DNA of 64,000 nucleotides from Euzebya sp. (lineage in GTDB: Bacteria; Actinomycetota; Nitriliruptoria; Euzebyales; Euzebyaceae): the NCBI RefSeq assembly GCF_964222135.1, contig NZ_CAXQBR010000075.1, positions 48,595 to 112,594 on the forward strand. Direction: 5' to 3'. A model generated the notes under the pieces. That model saw only the letters and a program-made list of their open reading frames with translations, was not told where the DNA came from and did no database searches. Every line of letters starts with the position of its first letter. The stretch's first letter is position 1. Positions 17,303-25,493 of this stretch are shown here, in pieces. The translations under genes were made by a program, and so were the position numbers.

Positions 17303-18399
17303 GCCGAGGAGCCCCGGCTGACCGGCCGTGGCCGGTCCGTCCGGGTCGCGAAGAGCATCCGCCCGTTGGCGTTCGCCATGATGCTGGTCACCTCGACGGC
17401 GACCGTCGCGTCGATGGCGTCCGCGGCCCGCTCGACCACGACCATCGTGCCGTCCGGCAGGTACCCGACGCCCTGGTGGCGCTCGCGGCCCTCCTTGGCG
17501 ATGCGCACCTCGAGGGTGTCGCCGGGGACCACCGGGGGTCGCAGGCTGTCGGCGAGGCTGTGGAGGTTGCGGACCTTCAGGCCCTGGACCTCGGCGACCC
17601 GCGCCAGGTTCGCGTCGGTGGTGAGCAGCGGCGTGCCGCGGGACCGGGCGACCGCGAGCAGCTGGAGGTCCACCTCGTCACCCGGCGGGTGCTCCTCCAG
17701 GACCTCCACGCCGACCGACGCGAGCTGCTGCAGCGCCGCGAGGTTGTCGAGCCCGCGCTGGCCGCGCCGACGGCGCTCGGGCTCCGCGGCGTCGGCCAGG
17801 CCCTGGAGCTCGTACAGGACGAACGTCGGGACCAGCAGGACCCCCTCGATCCACCCGCCGCGGCACACGTCGACGAGTCGGCCGTCGATCAGCGCCGAGC
17901 TGTCGACGAGCTTGTACGAGCCGCCCGCGGCCCGCGACCCGCTCGGCATCCGCCCGCCCGCCCCCAGGTAGCGCAGCAGGTCAGAGGCGCGGCTGCGGCC
18001 GAGCCGCCAGCCCGTCCACCCGGTCGTGGTGATGACGGCGACGGCGATCGGGACGGTGAACGCCTTGCCGCCGAACAGGAGGACCGGCCACGACACCGCC
18101 GCGCCGAGCAGCAGCCCGATCACCCCCCCTCCGGCGCCCGCGACGATCTCGGAGGTCGAGACGGTGCGCAGCCGGCTCTCCGCCGTCGAGATCCGACCCT
18201 GCACGAAGCGGCCCAGGACCCCGCCGATGACGTAGCCCCCGCCGGCCCCGAGCGCGGTCAGGACCAGGCGGGCGGTGTCGTCGAACTCGTAGGTCCCCGC
18301 GATCTCGAGCGCGAGCCCCGCCCCGAGGATGACGATCGCGAGCCGGATCAGCTCGACGAACGCAACACCGCCCGGTATCTCGTCGGAGTCCGTCGACAT
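17299..18399 (-). CDS. PIN/TRAM-domain membrane protein (YacL family)
   Basis: This 366-residue protein has four N-terminal transmembrane helices (to about residue 150), then a PIN nuclease-like domain beginning KLVDSSALIDGRL with its acidic residues (Asp in VDSSALIDGR, later Asp in LLTTDANL), and a C-terminal TRAM domain (GDTLEVRIAKEGRERHQGVGYL). This is the YacL architecture found beside disA/ispD in Firmicutes and actinobacteria. It is probably a membrane-bound ribonuclease; the substrate is not known. The start MSTDSDE at 18399 avoids an unlikely arginine-rich extension. Confidence 0.88.
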   Translation of the reverse strand: MSTDSDEIPGGVAFVELIRLAIVILGAGLALEIAGTYEFDDTARLVLTALGAGGGYVIGGVLGRFVQGRISTAESRLRTVSTSEIVAGAGGGVIGLLLGAAVSWPVLLFGGKAFTVPIAVAVITTTGWTGWRLGRSRASDLLRYLGAGGRMPSGSRAAGGSYKLVDSSALIDGRLVDVCRGGWIEGVLLVPTFVLYELQGLADAAEPERRRRGQRGLDNLAALQQLASVGVEVLEEHPPGDEVDLQLLAVARSRGTPLLTTDANLARVAEVQGLKVRNLHSLADSLRPPVVPGDTLEVRIAKEGRERHQGVGYLPDGTMVVVERAADAIDATVAVEVTSIMANANGRMLFATRTDRPRPVSRGSSA

Positions 18400-18445
18400 C
18401 GGACGAGCGTACCGGGCGGGGTGCACGATCGCGGGGGCGGCCCCG

Positions 18446-18928
18446 CTAGGAGTTGAGGATCTCGTCCAGGTGCGCCTCGGCGTCCTCGTCGGACTTCCCG
18501 AGCGAGGCGGCGAGCTCGGAGACCAGGACCTGGCGGGCCTTCGACAGCATCCGCTTCTCCCCGGCGGACAGCCCCTTGTCCATCTCCCGCAGGGACAGGT
18601 CGCGGACGACCTCGGCGACCTTCATGATGTCCCCGCCCTTGAGCTTCTCGTTGTTCGCCTTGAAGCGACGGGACCAGTTCGTGGGGACCTTGGCGCCGCG
18701 GGTCTTGAGGACCCCGATCACCTTGGCGATCTCCTTGTCGTCGCACACGTTGCGGAGCCCGACCTCGTCGGTCTGGTCCGCGGGGACCTTGATCGTCAGG
18801 TCGCCGTAGGTGAGTCGGAGGACGAGGTATGACCGTTCCTCCCCCAGCAGCTTGCGCGTCTCCTCGCGCTCGATGACGGCCGCCCCGTGGTGCGGGTAGA
18901 CGACGGTGTCGCCGACGGAATAGGTCAT
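18446..18928 (-). CDS. carD: CarD family transcriptional regulator
   Basis: This 160-residue protein binds RNA polymerase beta and stabilises open complexes, chiefly at rRNA and housekeeping promoters. The N-terminal RNAP-interacting domain starts MTYSVGDTVVYPHHGAAVIE; the C-terminal helical DNA-binding part includes the tryptophan in VPTNWSRRFKANNEKLK. Length matches mycobacterial CarD. The ATG at 18928 has GGGGAA 6 bases upstream. It has its own promoter and an approximately 85-base leader. Being beside the PIN/TRAM gene and ispF is the usual actinobacterial order. Confidence 0.96.
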   Translation of the reverse strand: MTYSVGDTVVYPHHGAAVIEREETRKLLGEERSYLVLRLTYGDLTIKVPADQTDEVGLRNVCDDKEIAKVIGVLKTRGAKVPTNWSRRFKANNEKLKGGDIMKVAEVVRDLSLREMDKGLSAGEKRMLSKARQVLVSELAASLGKSDEDAEAHLDEILNS

Positions 18929-19019
18929 ATGCAATTCCCCTGTCCGATTCGTGTGGACTGTGACGCACGCTCGGAGGAGGTGCCGATGCCCTGGCCCTCC
19001 CCGACTAGTGCGATTGCCC

Positions 19020-19048
19020 ATTGTACCACACATGGCCGGTGGGTTCCG
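19020..19048 (-). promoter_or_regulatory. Predicted carD promoter
   Basis: On the minus strand the -10 box TACAAT (19020-19025) is preceded by CGGAAC (19043-19048) with exactly 17 bp between. The -10 is near consensus; the -35 GGAAC-like element resembles stress/ECF-type promoters, so control by an alternative sigma is possible. The start point would be near 19013. Confidence 0.5.
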
Positions 19049-19092
19049 GGCCGCTGACCTGCGGTTTCGCGGTGTCCCGGCGTCCCCGCGGA

Positions 19093-20166
19093 CTAGGCGT
19101 AGCGCTCGAGGATGGACGACTCCGCGAGGCGGGCCAGCCCCTCCTTGATCGACCGCGCCCGGGCTTCGCCGATCCCGTCGACGGTGTTCAGGTCCTCGAG
19201 GGTGGCGTCGAGCAGCCGGTCCAGGCTGCCGAACTTGTCGACGAGCTTCTGGACGATGCTGTCGGGCAGCCGTGGGATGCGGCTGAGCAACCGGTACCCC
19301 CGCGCGGCGACCGGGCGCTCGTCGCCCTGCTCCGCCGGGCTGTACCCGAGCGCCTTCGCGACCTTGCCGGGCTCGAGCAGCTCGGCGTCGCTGAGCCGCG
19401 CCAGGGCCTCGAGGACCTTGTCGTCCTTCCGGCGGCGGTCGGCCACGTAGTCGCGCACGACCATCTCGCGCTCGGACTCGACGCCGTGGAGGAGCTCGTC
19501 GAGCTGCAGCTGCAGCAGCCGCCCCTCGGTGCCGAGCTCGGCGATGGCGTGCTCGATCTCCTCGGCGATCCGCCGCACGCGCTCGGCGCGCTGCAGCACC
19601 GAGACGACGTTGCCGAGGGTCACCACGTTCTCGATCTCGAGGGCCGACAGGGCGGCGGAGACCTCGTCGAGGCGGTTGCGGTACCGCTCCAGGGTCGCGA
19701 GGGCCTGGTTGGCCCGGAACATGATCTGGGAGAGGTCCTCGAGCACGTGCTTGTCGTCCCCGAAGTACAGCGACACGATCTGCATCGATTCGCTGACGCT
19801 GATGACGGGGGTGCCGGTCTGCTTCGCCACGCGGTCGGCGGTGCGGTGGCGGGTCCCGGTCTCCATGGTCGTGACCGACGAGTCCGGCACGAGGTGGACG
19901 TTGGCCCACAGGATGTTCTCGCACCCGTCGTCGAGCAGGATCGCGCCGTCCATCTTCGCGACCTCGGAGAGGTGCTGGCCGGTCAGCTTCGCCTTCAGCT
20001 GGAAGCCGCCGGAGCGCATCTCCTCCATCTGCTTGTCGTACCCGAGCACGATGATCGCGCCCTTGCCGGCCTTGATGATCCGCTCGATGCCCTCGCGGAG
20101 CACCGTTCCAGGCGCGACGAGTTGGAGCATGTCCAACATCGTTCCCTCGCGCTCTGCCACGGGCAC
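19093..20166 (-). CDS. disA: DNA integrity scanning protein DisA (diadenylate cyclase)
   Basis: DisA makes cyclic di-AMP from two ATP and slows when it meets branched DNA. The 357 residues show the N-terminal DAC domain with DGAILLDD and ETGTRHRTADR (catalytic DGA and RHR motifs), a helical spine (about residues 150-290), and a C-terminal helix-hairpin-helix DNA-binding domain ending GIGEARARSIKEGL. All catalytic motifs are intact. radA, its usual upstream partner, is missing here; nhaA is upstream instead. It implies c-di-AMP signalling in this organism. Confidence 0.96.
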   Translation of the reverse strand: MPVAEREGTMLDMLQLVAPGTVLREGIERIIKAGKGAIIVLGYDKQMEEMRSGGFQLKAKLTGQHLSEVAKMDGAILLDDGCENILWANVHLVPDSSVTTMETGTRHRTADRVAKQTGTPVISVSESMQIVSLYFGDDKHVLEDLSQIMFRANQALATLERYRNRLDEVSAALSALEIENVVTLGNVVSVLQRAERVRRIAEEIEHAIAELGTEGRLLQLQLDELLHGVESEREMVVRDYVADRRRKDDKVLEALARLSDAELLEPGKVAKALGYSPAEQGDERPVAARGYRLLSRIPRLPDSIVQKLVDKFGSLDRLLDATLEDLNTVDGIGEARARSIKEGLARLAESSILERYA

Positions 20167-20255
20167 TCCCTCTGTCGACCCGCCTCATCATACGCAGCGT
20201 GTCGTAGGGCCGCCCGACCGCGAGCGCAGGGAGCCTGGTCGGGCGGAGCGAAGCC

Positions 20256-21695
20256 CTACGGCGTCGTCTTGCGGGCGGCGAGGGCGGCGAAGCCCAGGAT
20301 CCCGGCGGTGACCGATGCGGTGAGGATGCCGACCTTCGCCATCTCCACGAGGTGCGGGTCGGCGTAGGCCAGGCCGGAGATGAAGATCGACACGGTGAAG
20401 CCGACGCCGGCGAGCAGCCCGACGCCACCCATCTCGAGCCAGCCGACGCCGCGGGGCAGGCGCGCGAGGCCGGACTTCGTCGCGATGAACGCGGCGAGCA
20501 TGACGCCGATCGGCTTGCCGGCGACGAGGCCGACGATGACGCCGAGGGGCACCGCCTCGCTGAAGAGGCTCCCGAACGACACGCCATCGAAGTTCACGCC
20601 GGCGTTCGCGAGGGCGAAGAGCGGCAGGATCACGAAGGCCGACCAGGGGTGCAGGCGGCGCTCCCAGATCCGGAGCGGCGACACGCCGTCGCGGGACAGC
20701 TGGGCGATGCCCTCGAGCTCGTTCTGCTCGTCCTCGTCTGCGCGGCCGTCCGCCGGGAGCGCCCGGAGGCGCTGCAGCCGGTTGTGGATGGTCCCGGTGA
20801 CGGCCTCCGGCGGGTGGAAGGGGTAGGCGGGGGTCAGCAGGCCGAGCACGACGCCGGCGATCGTGGCGTGGATCCCGGACTCGAAGACGGCAAGCCACAG
20901 CACGCCGGCCAGGACGATGTAGGGCACGATCGAGTTCACCTGGATGCGCTGCAGGCCGACGATCGCGAGGACGACGAGGGCGGCGACGCCCAGCCAGACC
21001 GCGTCCAGGCTGGTCGTGTAGAAGAGCGCGATCACGATGATCGCGCCGATGTCGTCCACGATCGCCAGGGTCAGCAGGAAGACCTTGAGGCTGGCGGGGG
21101 CGCGGGTGCCGACGAGGGTCAGGATGCCCACCGCGAAGGCGATGTCGGTCGCCATGGGGATCCCCCACCCGGCCGCGCCGTCACCGCCGGCGTTGAAGAC
21201 GGTGAAGAGGACCGCCGGGACGATCATGCCGCCCATGGCGGCGGTGATCGGCAGGGCCGCGGTCCGCGGGTCGCGCAGGTCGCCGTGGACCAGCTCGCGC
21301 TTGATCTCGAGTCCGGCGACGAAGAAGAAGACCGCCATCAGGAGGTCGTTGATCCACAGCTCGATCGGCTCGTCCAGGGTGAGGAAGCCGAAGTCGATCG
21401 TGATGTGGTGGTGGATGAACGCCTCGTAGCTCTCGGCGAAGGGCGAGTTCGCCCAGATGATCGCCACGACCGCCGCGAGGACCAGGACGATGCCGCCCGA
21501 GGCCTCGGTGTGCAGGAAGTGCTGCACGGGACGGATGACCCGTCGTGCGGCGAGGCGGTCGGAGTCGGCGAAGGAGCGGTTCAGCCGCTCCGCGGGGTCG
21601 CGGTCGGGGGACGCACCGAGGCCGGCCGGGCCGGTGGCGTGGACGTCGGTGTCCAACGGTGGGGTCTCCTCGGGGGTCACTGGTGCGTCGATCAT
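20256..21695 (-). CDS. nhaA: Na+/H+ antiporter NhaA
   Basis: This 479-residue inner-membrane antiporter expels Na+ in exchange for protons. It has about 12 transmembrane helices with typical segments such as LMAVFFFVAGLEIKREL, GWGIPMATDIAFAVGIL (the ion-binding DD-region homologue includes TDIAFA and LAIVDDIGAIIVIA) and LFALANAGVNF. The start MIDAPV at 21695 follows a TCTAAT -10 box (21726-21731) with a leader near 24 bases. A hydrophilic 50-residue N-terminal extension precedes the first helix. Placement upstream of disA is not the usual order, so it looks inserted. Confidence 0.93.
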   Translation of the reverse strand: MIDAPVTPEETPPLDTDVHATGPAGLGASPDRDPAERLNRSFADSDRLAARRVIRPVQHFLHTEASGGIVLVLAAVVAIIWANSPFAESYEAFIHHHITIDFGFLTLDEPIELWINDLLMAVFFFVAGLEIKRELVHGDLRDPRTAALPITAAMGGMIVPAVLFTVFNAGGDGAAGWGIPMATDIAFAVGILTLVGTRAPASLKVFLLTLAIVDDIGAIIVIALFYTTSLDAVWLGVAALVVLAIVGLQRIQVNSIVPYIVLAGVLWLAVFESGIHATIAGVVLGLLTPAYPFHPPEAVTGTIHNRLQRLRALPADGRADEDEQNELEGIAQLSRDGVSPLRIWERRLHPWSAFVILPLFALANAGVNFDGVSFGSLFSEAVPLGVIVGLVAGKPIGVMLAAFIATKSGLARLPRGVGWLEMGGVGLLAGVGFTVSIFISGLAYADPHLVEMAKVGILTASVTAGILGFAALAARKTTP

Positions 21696-21725
21696 GAAGG
21701 CGTTGTCGACACGACGGGGCGCGAC

Positions 21726-21731
21726 ATTAGA
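21726..21731 (-). promoter_or_regulatory. Predicted -10 box of nhaA
   Basis: TCTAAT on the minus strand lies about 30 bases upstream of the nhaA ATG, placing the start point near 21719. The -35 region is not obvious. Confidence 0.35.
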
Positions 21732-21809
21732 TGACGCTGCGTGGGGACTACGGACTTTGGCCCACATGGGCCATGCTGTGTACGCACATCCGGGCGGGTC
21801 GCGCCGGGG

Positions 21810-22787
21810 TCAGCCCGAGCGGCCGGCCCCCATCTTGCCGCGTCGCGCGGCGCGCAACCTCGTCCTCGTGGCCGCGGGTGCGGGGTCGGCCTGCTCCGCC
21901 CGGTCCAGGTGGCGCTCGATCTCGTGGTCGAGCTCCGCAGCGGCCAGCAGCAGCATGAAGGAGTAGTTCAACCACACGAGCAGCACGATCACCCCCGCCA
22001 CCGAGCCGTACGTCTCGGCGTAGGTCCGCGTGAACGTGACGTAGAGGCCGAACAGCCAGCTGAGCACGAGCCAGCCGATGACGCCGACGACCGCGCCGGG
22101 GGTGAGGAAGCGGATGCGGTGGCGCTCGCGGTGGGGCGCGAACCAGAACGTGAAGCCGAAGAAGCCCATCAGGATGACCACGGCCACGGCGTAGCGGCCC
22201 GCGGTGATCAGCCAGCGGAGGGGCGGCTCCATCAACCGGTCGGGGACGAGCCACCCGATCAGCGTGGGTCCGAGGACGATCGCGATGAACATGCCGGCCA
22301 GCGAGAGGCCGAGGGCGGCGACGACCACGAGGGCGGCGACCCGCTGGCTGACGATCCCGCGCGCCTCCTCCACCCCGTACGCCTTGTTCAGCGCGTTGAT
22401 CAGGGCGGCGGCGGCCCCCGTGGCCGCGAAGAGCCCGACCAGGATGGACAGGGCGATCGCCCAGGGACCGCCGTCCCGGAGCTCGCCGAGGGCGTTCTGC
22501 AGCTGGGTCTGGACGAACGCCTGGGCGTTCTCGCCGGGGATCAGGTCGTCCGCGGAGCCGACCAGCTCCTCGATGTCGGCCGGGTCCACGAGCTGGGCGG
22601 CGATCGCGACGCCGGCGATGAGGGACGGCACCAGCGCGAGGACGATCCGCAGGGTCACCTGGCCCGCGAAGGTGGGGAGCTCGTCCCGCGTGAACTCCTG
22701 GGCGGCAGAACCGAGGACCGACTGCCAGCCATCGCGTCCGAGGCGCCACCACGACCCCGTGGCGCTACCTCGTTCCGTGGTGGACAT
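21810..22787 (-). CDS. YihY/BrkB family membrane protein
   Basis: This 325-residue protein has six predicted transmembrane helices and the YihY/BrkB pattern: an amphipathic start, ALVPSLIAGVAIA, GLFAATGAAAALINALNKAYGVEE, and a late YGSVAGVIVLLVWLNYSFMLLLAAAEL. It was once called ribonuclease BN, but that activity belongs elsewhere; its role is unknown. ATG 22787 has GGAG at 7-base spacing. The C-terminal 40 residues are charged and cytosolic. Confidence 0.88.
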   Translation of the reverse strand: MSTTERGSATGSWWRLGRDGWQSVLGSAAQEFTRDELPTFAGQVTLRIVLALVPSLIAGVAIAAQLVDPADIEELVGSADDLIPGENAQAFVQTQLQNALGELRDGGPWAIALSILVGLFAATGAAAALINALNKAYGVEEARGIVSQRVAALVVVAALGLSLAGMFIAIVLGPTLIGWLVPDRLMEPPLRWLITAGRYAVAVVILMGFFGFTFWFAPHRERHRIRFLTPGAVVGVIGWLVLSWLFGLYVTFTRTYAETYGSVAGVIVLLVWLNYSFMLLLAAAELDHEIERHLDRAEQADPAPAATRTRLRAARRGKMGAGRSG

Positions 22788-22833
22788 GGGCCTGCTCCGG
22801 CGGCGGTCCGGGCCGGTCCGGCCCGCTGCTGGG

Positions 22834-23706
22834 TCAATCCCTGCCCGTCCATCCGGCCAGGCCAAACCCGTCCGACGTCGCCTCGACCAGCCCGTCGGCG
22901 ATGAGCGCGTCGATGACGGCCTGGCCGCGCTCGCCCGCGAGCGCGGCCGCCTCGCCGCGCGAGATCGGGCCGGCGCGCATCGCGTCGACCAGGCGTCCCC
23001 GGGCCTGGCGGCTCGAGCCCGTCCACGTCCCCTGGGCCCTTGGGCGGTGCGCCCCCGCGGCGGCGGGGTCCGGGCCGGGGCCGCCCCGCCACCCGCAGAC
23101 GACCGCGAGCGGGCAGGTGTCACAGCGTGGACGCCGTGCGGTGCAGGTGCCGGCCCCGAGGTCCATCAGGGCGGACGCGAGGTCGGCTCCGCGCCCGGTG
23201 CCGGCCAGGTCGTCGGCGATGCGCTGGGCCTCCGCGCGGCCGAGGACCCGGTCGGCGGTGCGGGCCAGCACCCGGGCGACGTTGGTGTCGACTCCCACGA
23301 CGTCGCGCCCGAAGGCGAACGCCAGGACCGCTCGCGCGGTGTACGGCCCGATCCCCGGCAGCGCGAGCAGCGCCTCGAGGTCGTCGGGCACCTCCCCGCC
23401 GTGGTGGGCGACGAGGGCGGTGGCGCAGCGGTGCAGGTTGACCGCGCGGCGGTTGTAGCCGAGCCCCTGCCAGGCGGTGATGACGTCGGCGACGGGTGCG
23501 GCCGCCAGCGCGGCCGGTGTCGGGAAGGCGCGCATGAAGGCCGTCCAGGCGGCCGCCGCGCGCTCGGCCTGGGTCTGCTGGGCCATGATCTCGCTGACCA
23601 GCACCCCGTAGGGCGTCGTGCCGGCCCGCCACGGAAGGCGGCGCGTGGCCGGGTCGTGCCAGGCCAGCACCCGGTCGGCGACCGCGTCAGCGCGCACGAG
23701 GTCCCC
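22834..23706 (-). CDS. mutY: A/G-specific adenine glycosylase, short form
   Basis: This ~290-residue DNA glycosylase removes adenine opposite 8-oxoguanine. It has MutY/Nth features: LPWR and MAQQTQ near the start, LPGIGPYTARAVLAFAFG (helix-hairpin-helix), VDTNVARVLAR with the catalytic Asp, and the iron-sulfur ligands C-x6-C-x2-C-x5-C. The C-terminal NUDIX-like domain for 8-oxoG recognition is not visible; the C-terminus is instead a short winged-helix-like tail. The GTG start at 23706 is preferred; GTG 23727 or ATG 23781 would overlap the promoter or the divergent gene. Confidence 0.85.
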   Translation of the reverse strand, partial: GDLVRADAVADRVLAWHDPATRRLPWRAGTTPYGVLVSEIMAQQTQAERAAAAWTAFMRAFPTPAALAAAPVADVITAWQGLGYNRRAVNLHRCATALVAHHGGEVPDDLEALLALPGIGPYTARAVLAFAFGRDVVGVDTNVARVLARTADRVLGRAEAQRIADDLAGTGRGADLASALMDLGAGTCTARRPRCDTCPLAVVCGWRGGPGPDPAAAGAHRPRAQGTWTGSSRQARGRLVDAMRAGPISRGEAAALAGERGQAVIDALIADGLVEATSDGFGLAGWTGRD

Positions 23707-23779
23707 CACGGCCCCCGTCGGGTACACCGGTGCTGGCCGCCCCGGCGACCGCCACCGCCTCCACCCACAGGACCCCGCC

Positions 23780-24517
23780 ATGCGCCAGCTGCTGCCGTCC
23801 GCCCGCGACGCCGTCGACGCCTACGACGCCTACCGGCCCGACGACCCGCGGGCGCCGTTGGTCCGGGTGAACATGGTGACGAGCGTCGACGGTCACGTGA
23901 CCGACGCCGATGGCCTGAGCGGTGGGCTGGGAGGAGACGGGGACTCCCAGGCCTTCTCGGCCATGCGCCACCTCTGCGACGCGGTGGTCGCGGGTGCGGG
24001 CACGGTCCGCGCCGAGGGGTACGGGCCGATGCGGGTGCGGGAGGGGTGGGGAGCCCGCCGTCGCCGAGACGGGCGGGAGGATCCGGCGCCGATCGTCGTG
24101 GTCACGGCCAGCGTCGACCTGGACGTCGGCTCGCCGCTGTTCACCGAGGCGGTGGCCCCCACCATCGTGCTGGCCCCCGAGGACGCGCCCGCCGACCGGG
24201 TGGCGGGCGTCCGCGACGCCGGCGGCGTGGTCGTGGGCGCCGGGAGCGGCCGCGTCGACCTCCCCCTCGGGCTGGCGCGGCTGCGAGACGAGCACGGGCT
24301 CGCCCACCTGCTGGTCGAGGGCGGTCCGTCGCTGAACGCCGACCTGCTCGCGGCGGGCCTGGTCGACGAGCTCTGCATCACGCTGGCACCGACGCTGGCC
24401 GGCGGGACCGACCCCCGCCGGGTGGTCGACGGCCTGGGCGTGCCCCTCCCCCTGCGGCTGTCCCGGCTCCTCGAGCACGACGGCGAGCTGCTGGCGACCT
24501 ACGTGCCGGCGGCCTGA
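23780..24517 (+). CDS. Pyrimidine reductase family protein (RibD C-terminal-like)
   Basis: This 245-residue NADPH-dependent reductase has the RibD_C/DHFR-like fold: VRVNMVTSVDGHVTDADG, DAVVAGAGTVRAEGYGPM and HLLVEGGPSLNADLLAAGLVDELCITLAP. The family includes the riboflavin-pathway reductase, but stand-alone actinobacterial members may act on other pyrimidine or pterin substrates. It lacks the RibD deaminase domain. AGGA lies 7 bases before the ATG. Its ATG overlaps, as CATG, the most distal possible ATG of the divergent mutY. Confidence 0.85.
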   Translation: MRQLLPSARDAVDAYDAYRPDDPRAPLVRVNMVTSVDGHVTDADGLSGGLGGDGDSQAFSAMRHLCDAVVAGAGTVRAEGYGPMRVREGWGARRRRDGREDPAPIVVVTASVDLDVGSPLFTEAVAPTIVLAPEDAPADRVAGVRDAGGVVVGAGSGRVDLPLGLARLRDEHGLAHLLVEGGPSLNADLLAAGLVDELCITLAPTLAGGTDPRRVVDGLGVPLPLRLSRLLEHDGELLATYVPAA

Positions 24518-24543
24518 GCGACCCGCGGGGGTGCGCGGCACGG

Positions 24544-25203
24544 TCAGAAGAGCCGGAGCTCGTCGGACTCGATGCCCCTGAGCGCGTCGTAGTCGACCTC
24601 GACGCAGGCGATGCCGCGGGCCTCGGCCATCACCCGGGCCTGGGGCTTGATGACCTGTGCGGCGAAGATACCCCGGACGGGGCGGAGCAGCGGGTCGCGC
24701 TCCATCCGCTCGAGGTAGCGGGCGAGCTGCTCGACGCCGTCGATCTCGCCGCGCCGCTTGATCTCGACGGCGACCGCACGGCCCTCGGCGTCCCGCAGCA
24801 GCAGGTCGACGGGCCCTATGTCGGTCGGGTACTCCCGCCGGACCAGCGTCAGCGCGTCGCCCAGCGGGGCGGTGTTCGCGGCGAGCAGCTCCTGGAGGTG
24901 CGCCTCGACCCCGTCCTTGGTGAGCCCCGGGTCCTCCCCCAGCTCGGTGGCGGCCTCCCAGATGCGCTCGTGCAGCTGGATGGTGAGCGTCTCGCCCTTG
25001 GGGGAGGTGACGACCCAGCGGTCGGGCTCCTCGGCCAGGGTGTTCGGCGCGTTCATCCAGTTGAGCGGCTTGTACGCCCCGCCGTCGGCGTGGATCGCCA
25101 CGCAACCGTCGGCCTTGACCATGATCAGCCGCCGCGCCTCGGGCAGGTGGGCGGTCAGGCGCCCGTCGTAGTCGACGGTGCAGCGGGCGCCGAGCAGGCG
25201 CAG
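24544..25203 (-). CDS. nucS: Mismatch-specific endonuclease NucS
   Basis: NucS cuts both strands at mismatches and replaces MutS/MutL in many actinobacteria. The C-terminal nuclease domain has the expected [32 protein letters not shown] and a final DELRLF, the clamp-binding-type tail. The conserved N-terminus [20 protein letters not shown] lies upstream of the first ATG (25122). The frame is open only back to a TAG at 25216-25218 and contains no ATG, GTG or TTG, so CTG 25203 is the apparent start. A TAGCCT box 9 bases upstream makes a leaderless mRNA likely. A start-codon sequencing error is the alternative. Confidence 0.88.
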   Translation of the reverse strand: MRLLGARCTVDYDGRLTAHLPEARRLIMVKADGCVAIHADGGAYKPLNWMNAPNTLAEEPDRWVVTSPKGETLTIQLHERIWEAATELGEDPGLTKDGVEAHLQELLAANTAPLGDALTLVRREYPTDIGPVDLLLRDAEGRAVAVEIKRRGEIDGVEQLARYLERMERDPLLRPVRGIFAAQVIKPQARVMAEARGIACVEVDYDALRGIESDELRLF

Positions 25204-25245
25204 GGCGGCCGCAGGCTATCGGCTCGAGCTCCCGGAGACGACAAC

Positions 25246-25272
25246 GGCCCGGCGCTCTTGGCGCGCCGGGCC
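25246..25272. terminator. Strong GC hairpin upstream of the structured leader
   Basis: GGCCCGGCGC and GCGCCGGGCC form a perfect 10-bp stem around loop TCTTGGC. It lies in the divergent gap between nucS and the surface-protein gene, where no transcript obviously ends. No T tract follows. It may insulate the two promoters or begin a structured RNA. A hairpin with the same 7-base loop sits downstream of the surface-protein gene at 28905-28939. Confidence 0.4.
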
Positions 25273-25280
25273 TCGTCTGG

Positions 25281-25482
25281 GTCGCCACCGTCACCCGCTC
25301 GGGCGCGGCGCGCTTGTGCGCCGGACCCTCCGCGGCGGTGGGTGCACCTCATCATCGTCACGTGAGGTGGCGACCTGAACAACCAGGTGTTCCGGTTCCG
25401 TAGCCATCCGGTGGCCGGCAGGTGCCCGGGGACTCGACGGCGAAGTCCGCATGCGGTACGCATTGTCCTCGCAGTCGCCACC
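25281..25482 (+). promoter_or_regulatory. Candidate structured, switch-like leader of the surface-protein gene
   Basis: GGTGGCGAC (25366-25374) can pair with an upstream GTCGCCACC (25281-25289) or an identical downstream copy (25474-25482). The downstream pairing closes about 100 bases containing hairpins ACCTG/CAGGT, GCCA/TGGC and GGACT/AGTCC, and ends just before the GGGAG ribosome-binding site (25483-25487). A third option pairs CACCTCA (25345-25351) with TGAGGTG (25363-25369), sharing the central strand. Mutually exclusive pairings next to a Shine-Dalgarno suggest RNA-level control. I could not match it to a known riboswitch class. Confidence 0.4.
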
Positions 25483-25493
25483 GGGAGCCCCAC

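Noticed and set aside
16533..17321. A long plus-strand frame starting ATGTCGGTG before the 63-residue ORF
   Set aside because: It overlaps ispF in the wrong orientation and is arginine-rich without a domain; only the 63-residue ORF has plausible topology.
22204..25365. A 1053-codon plus-strand open frame
   Set aside because: It crosses BrkB, mutY, the reductase and nucS in the wrong frame; its sequence is an arginine/glycine-rich shadow.
25361..25493. Cyclic di-AMP (ydaO) or SAM-IV riboswitch before the surface gene
   Set aside because: Some short words (GTGGCCGGCA, GGTGCCCGGGG) recall SAM-IV, but the conserved core and pseudoknot elements of either class are not visible.
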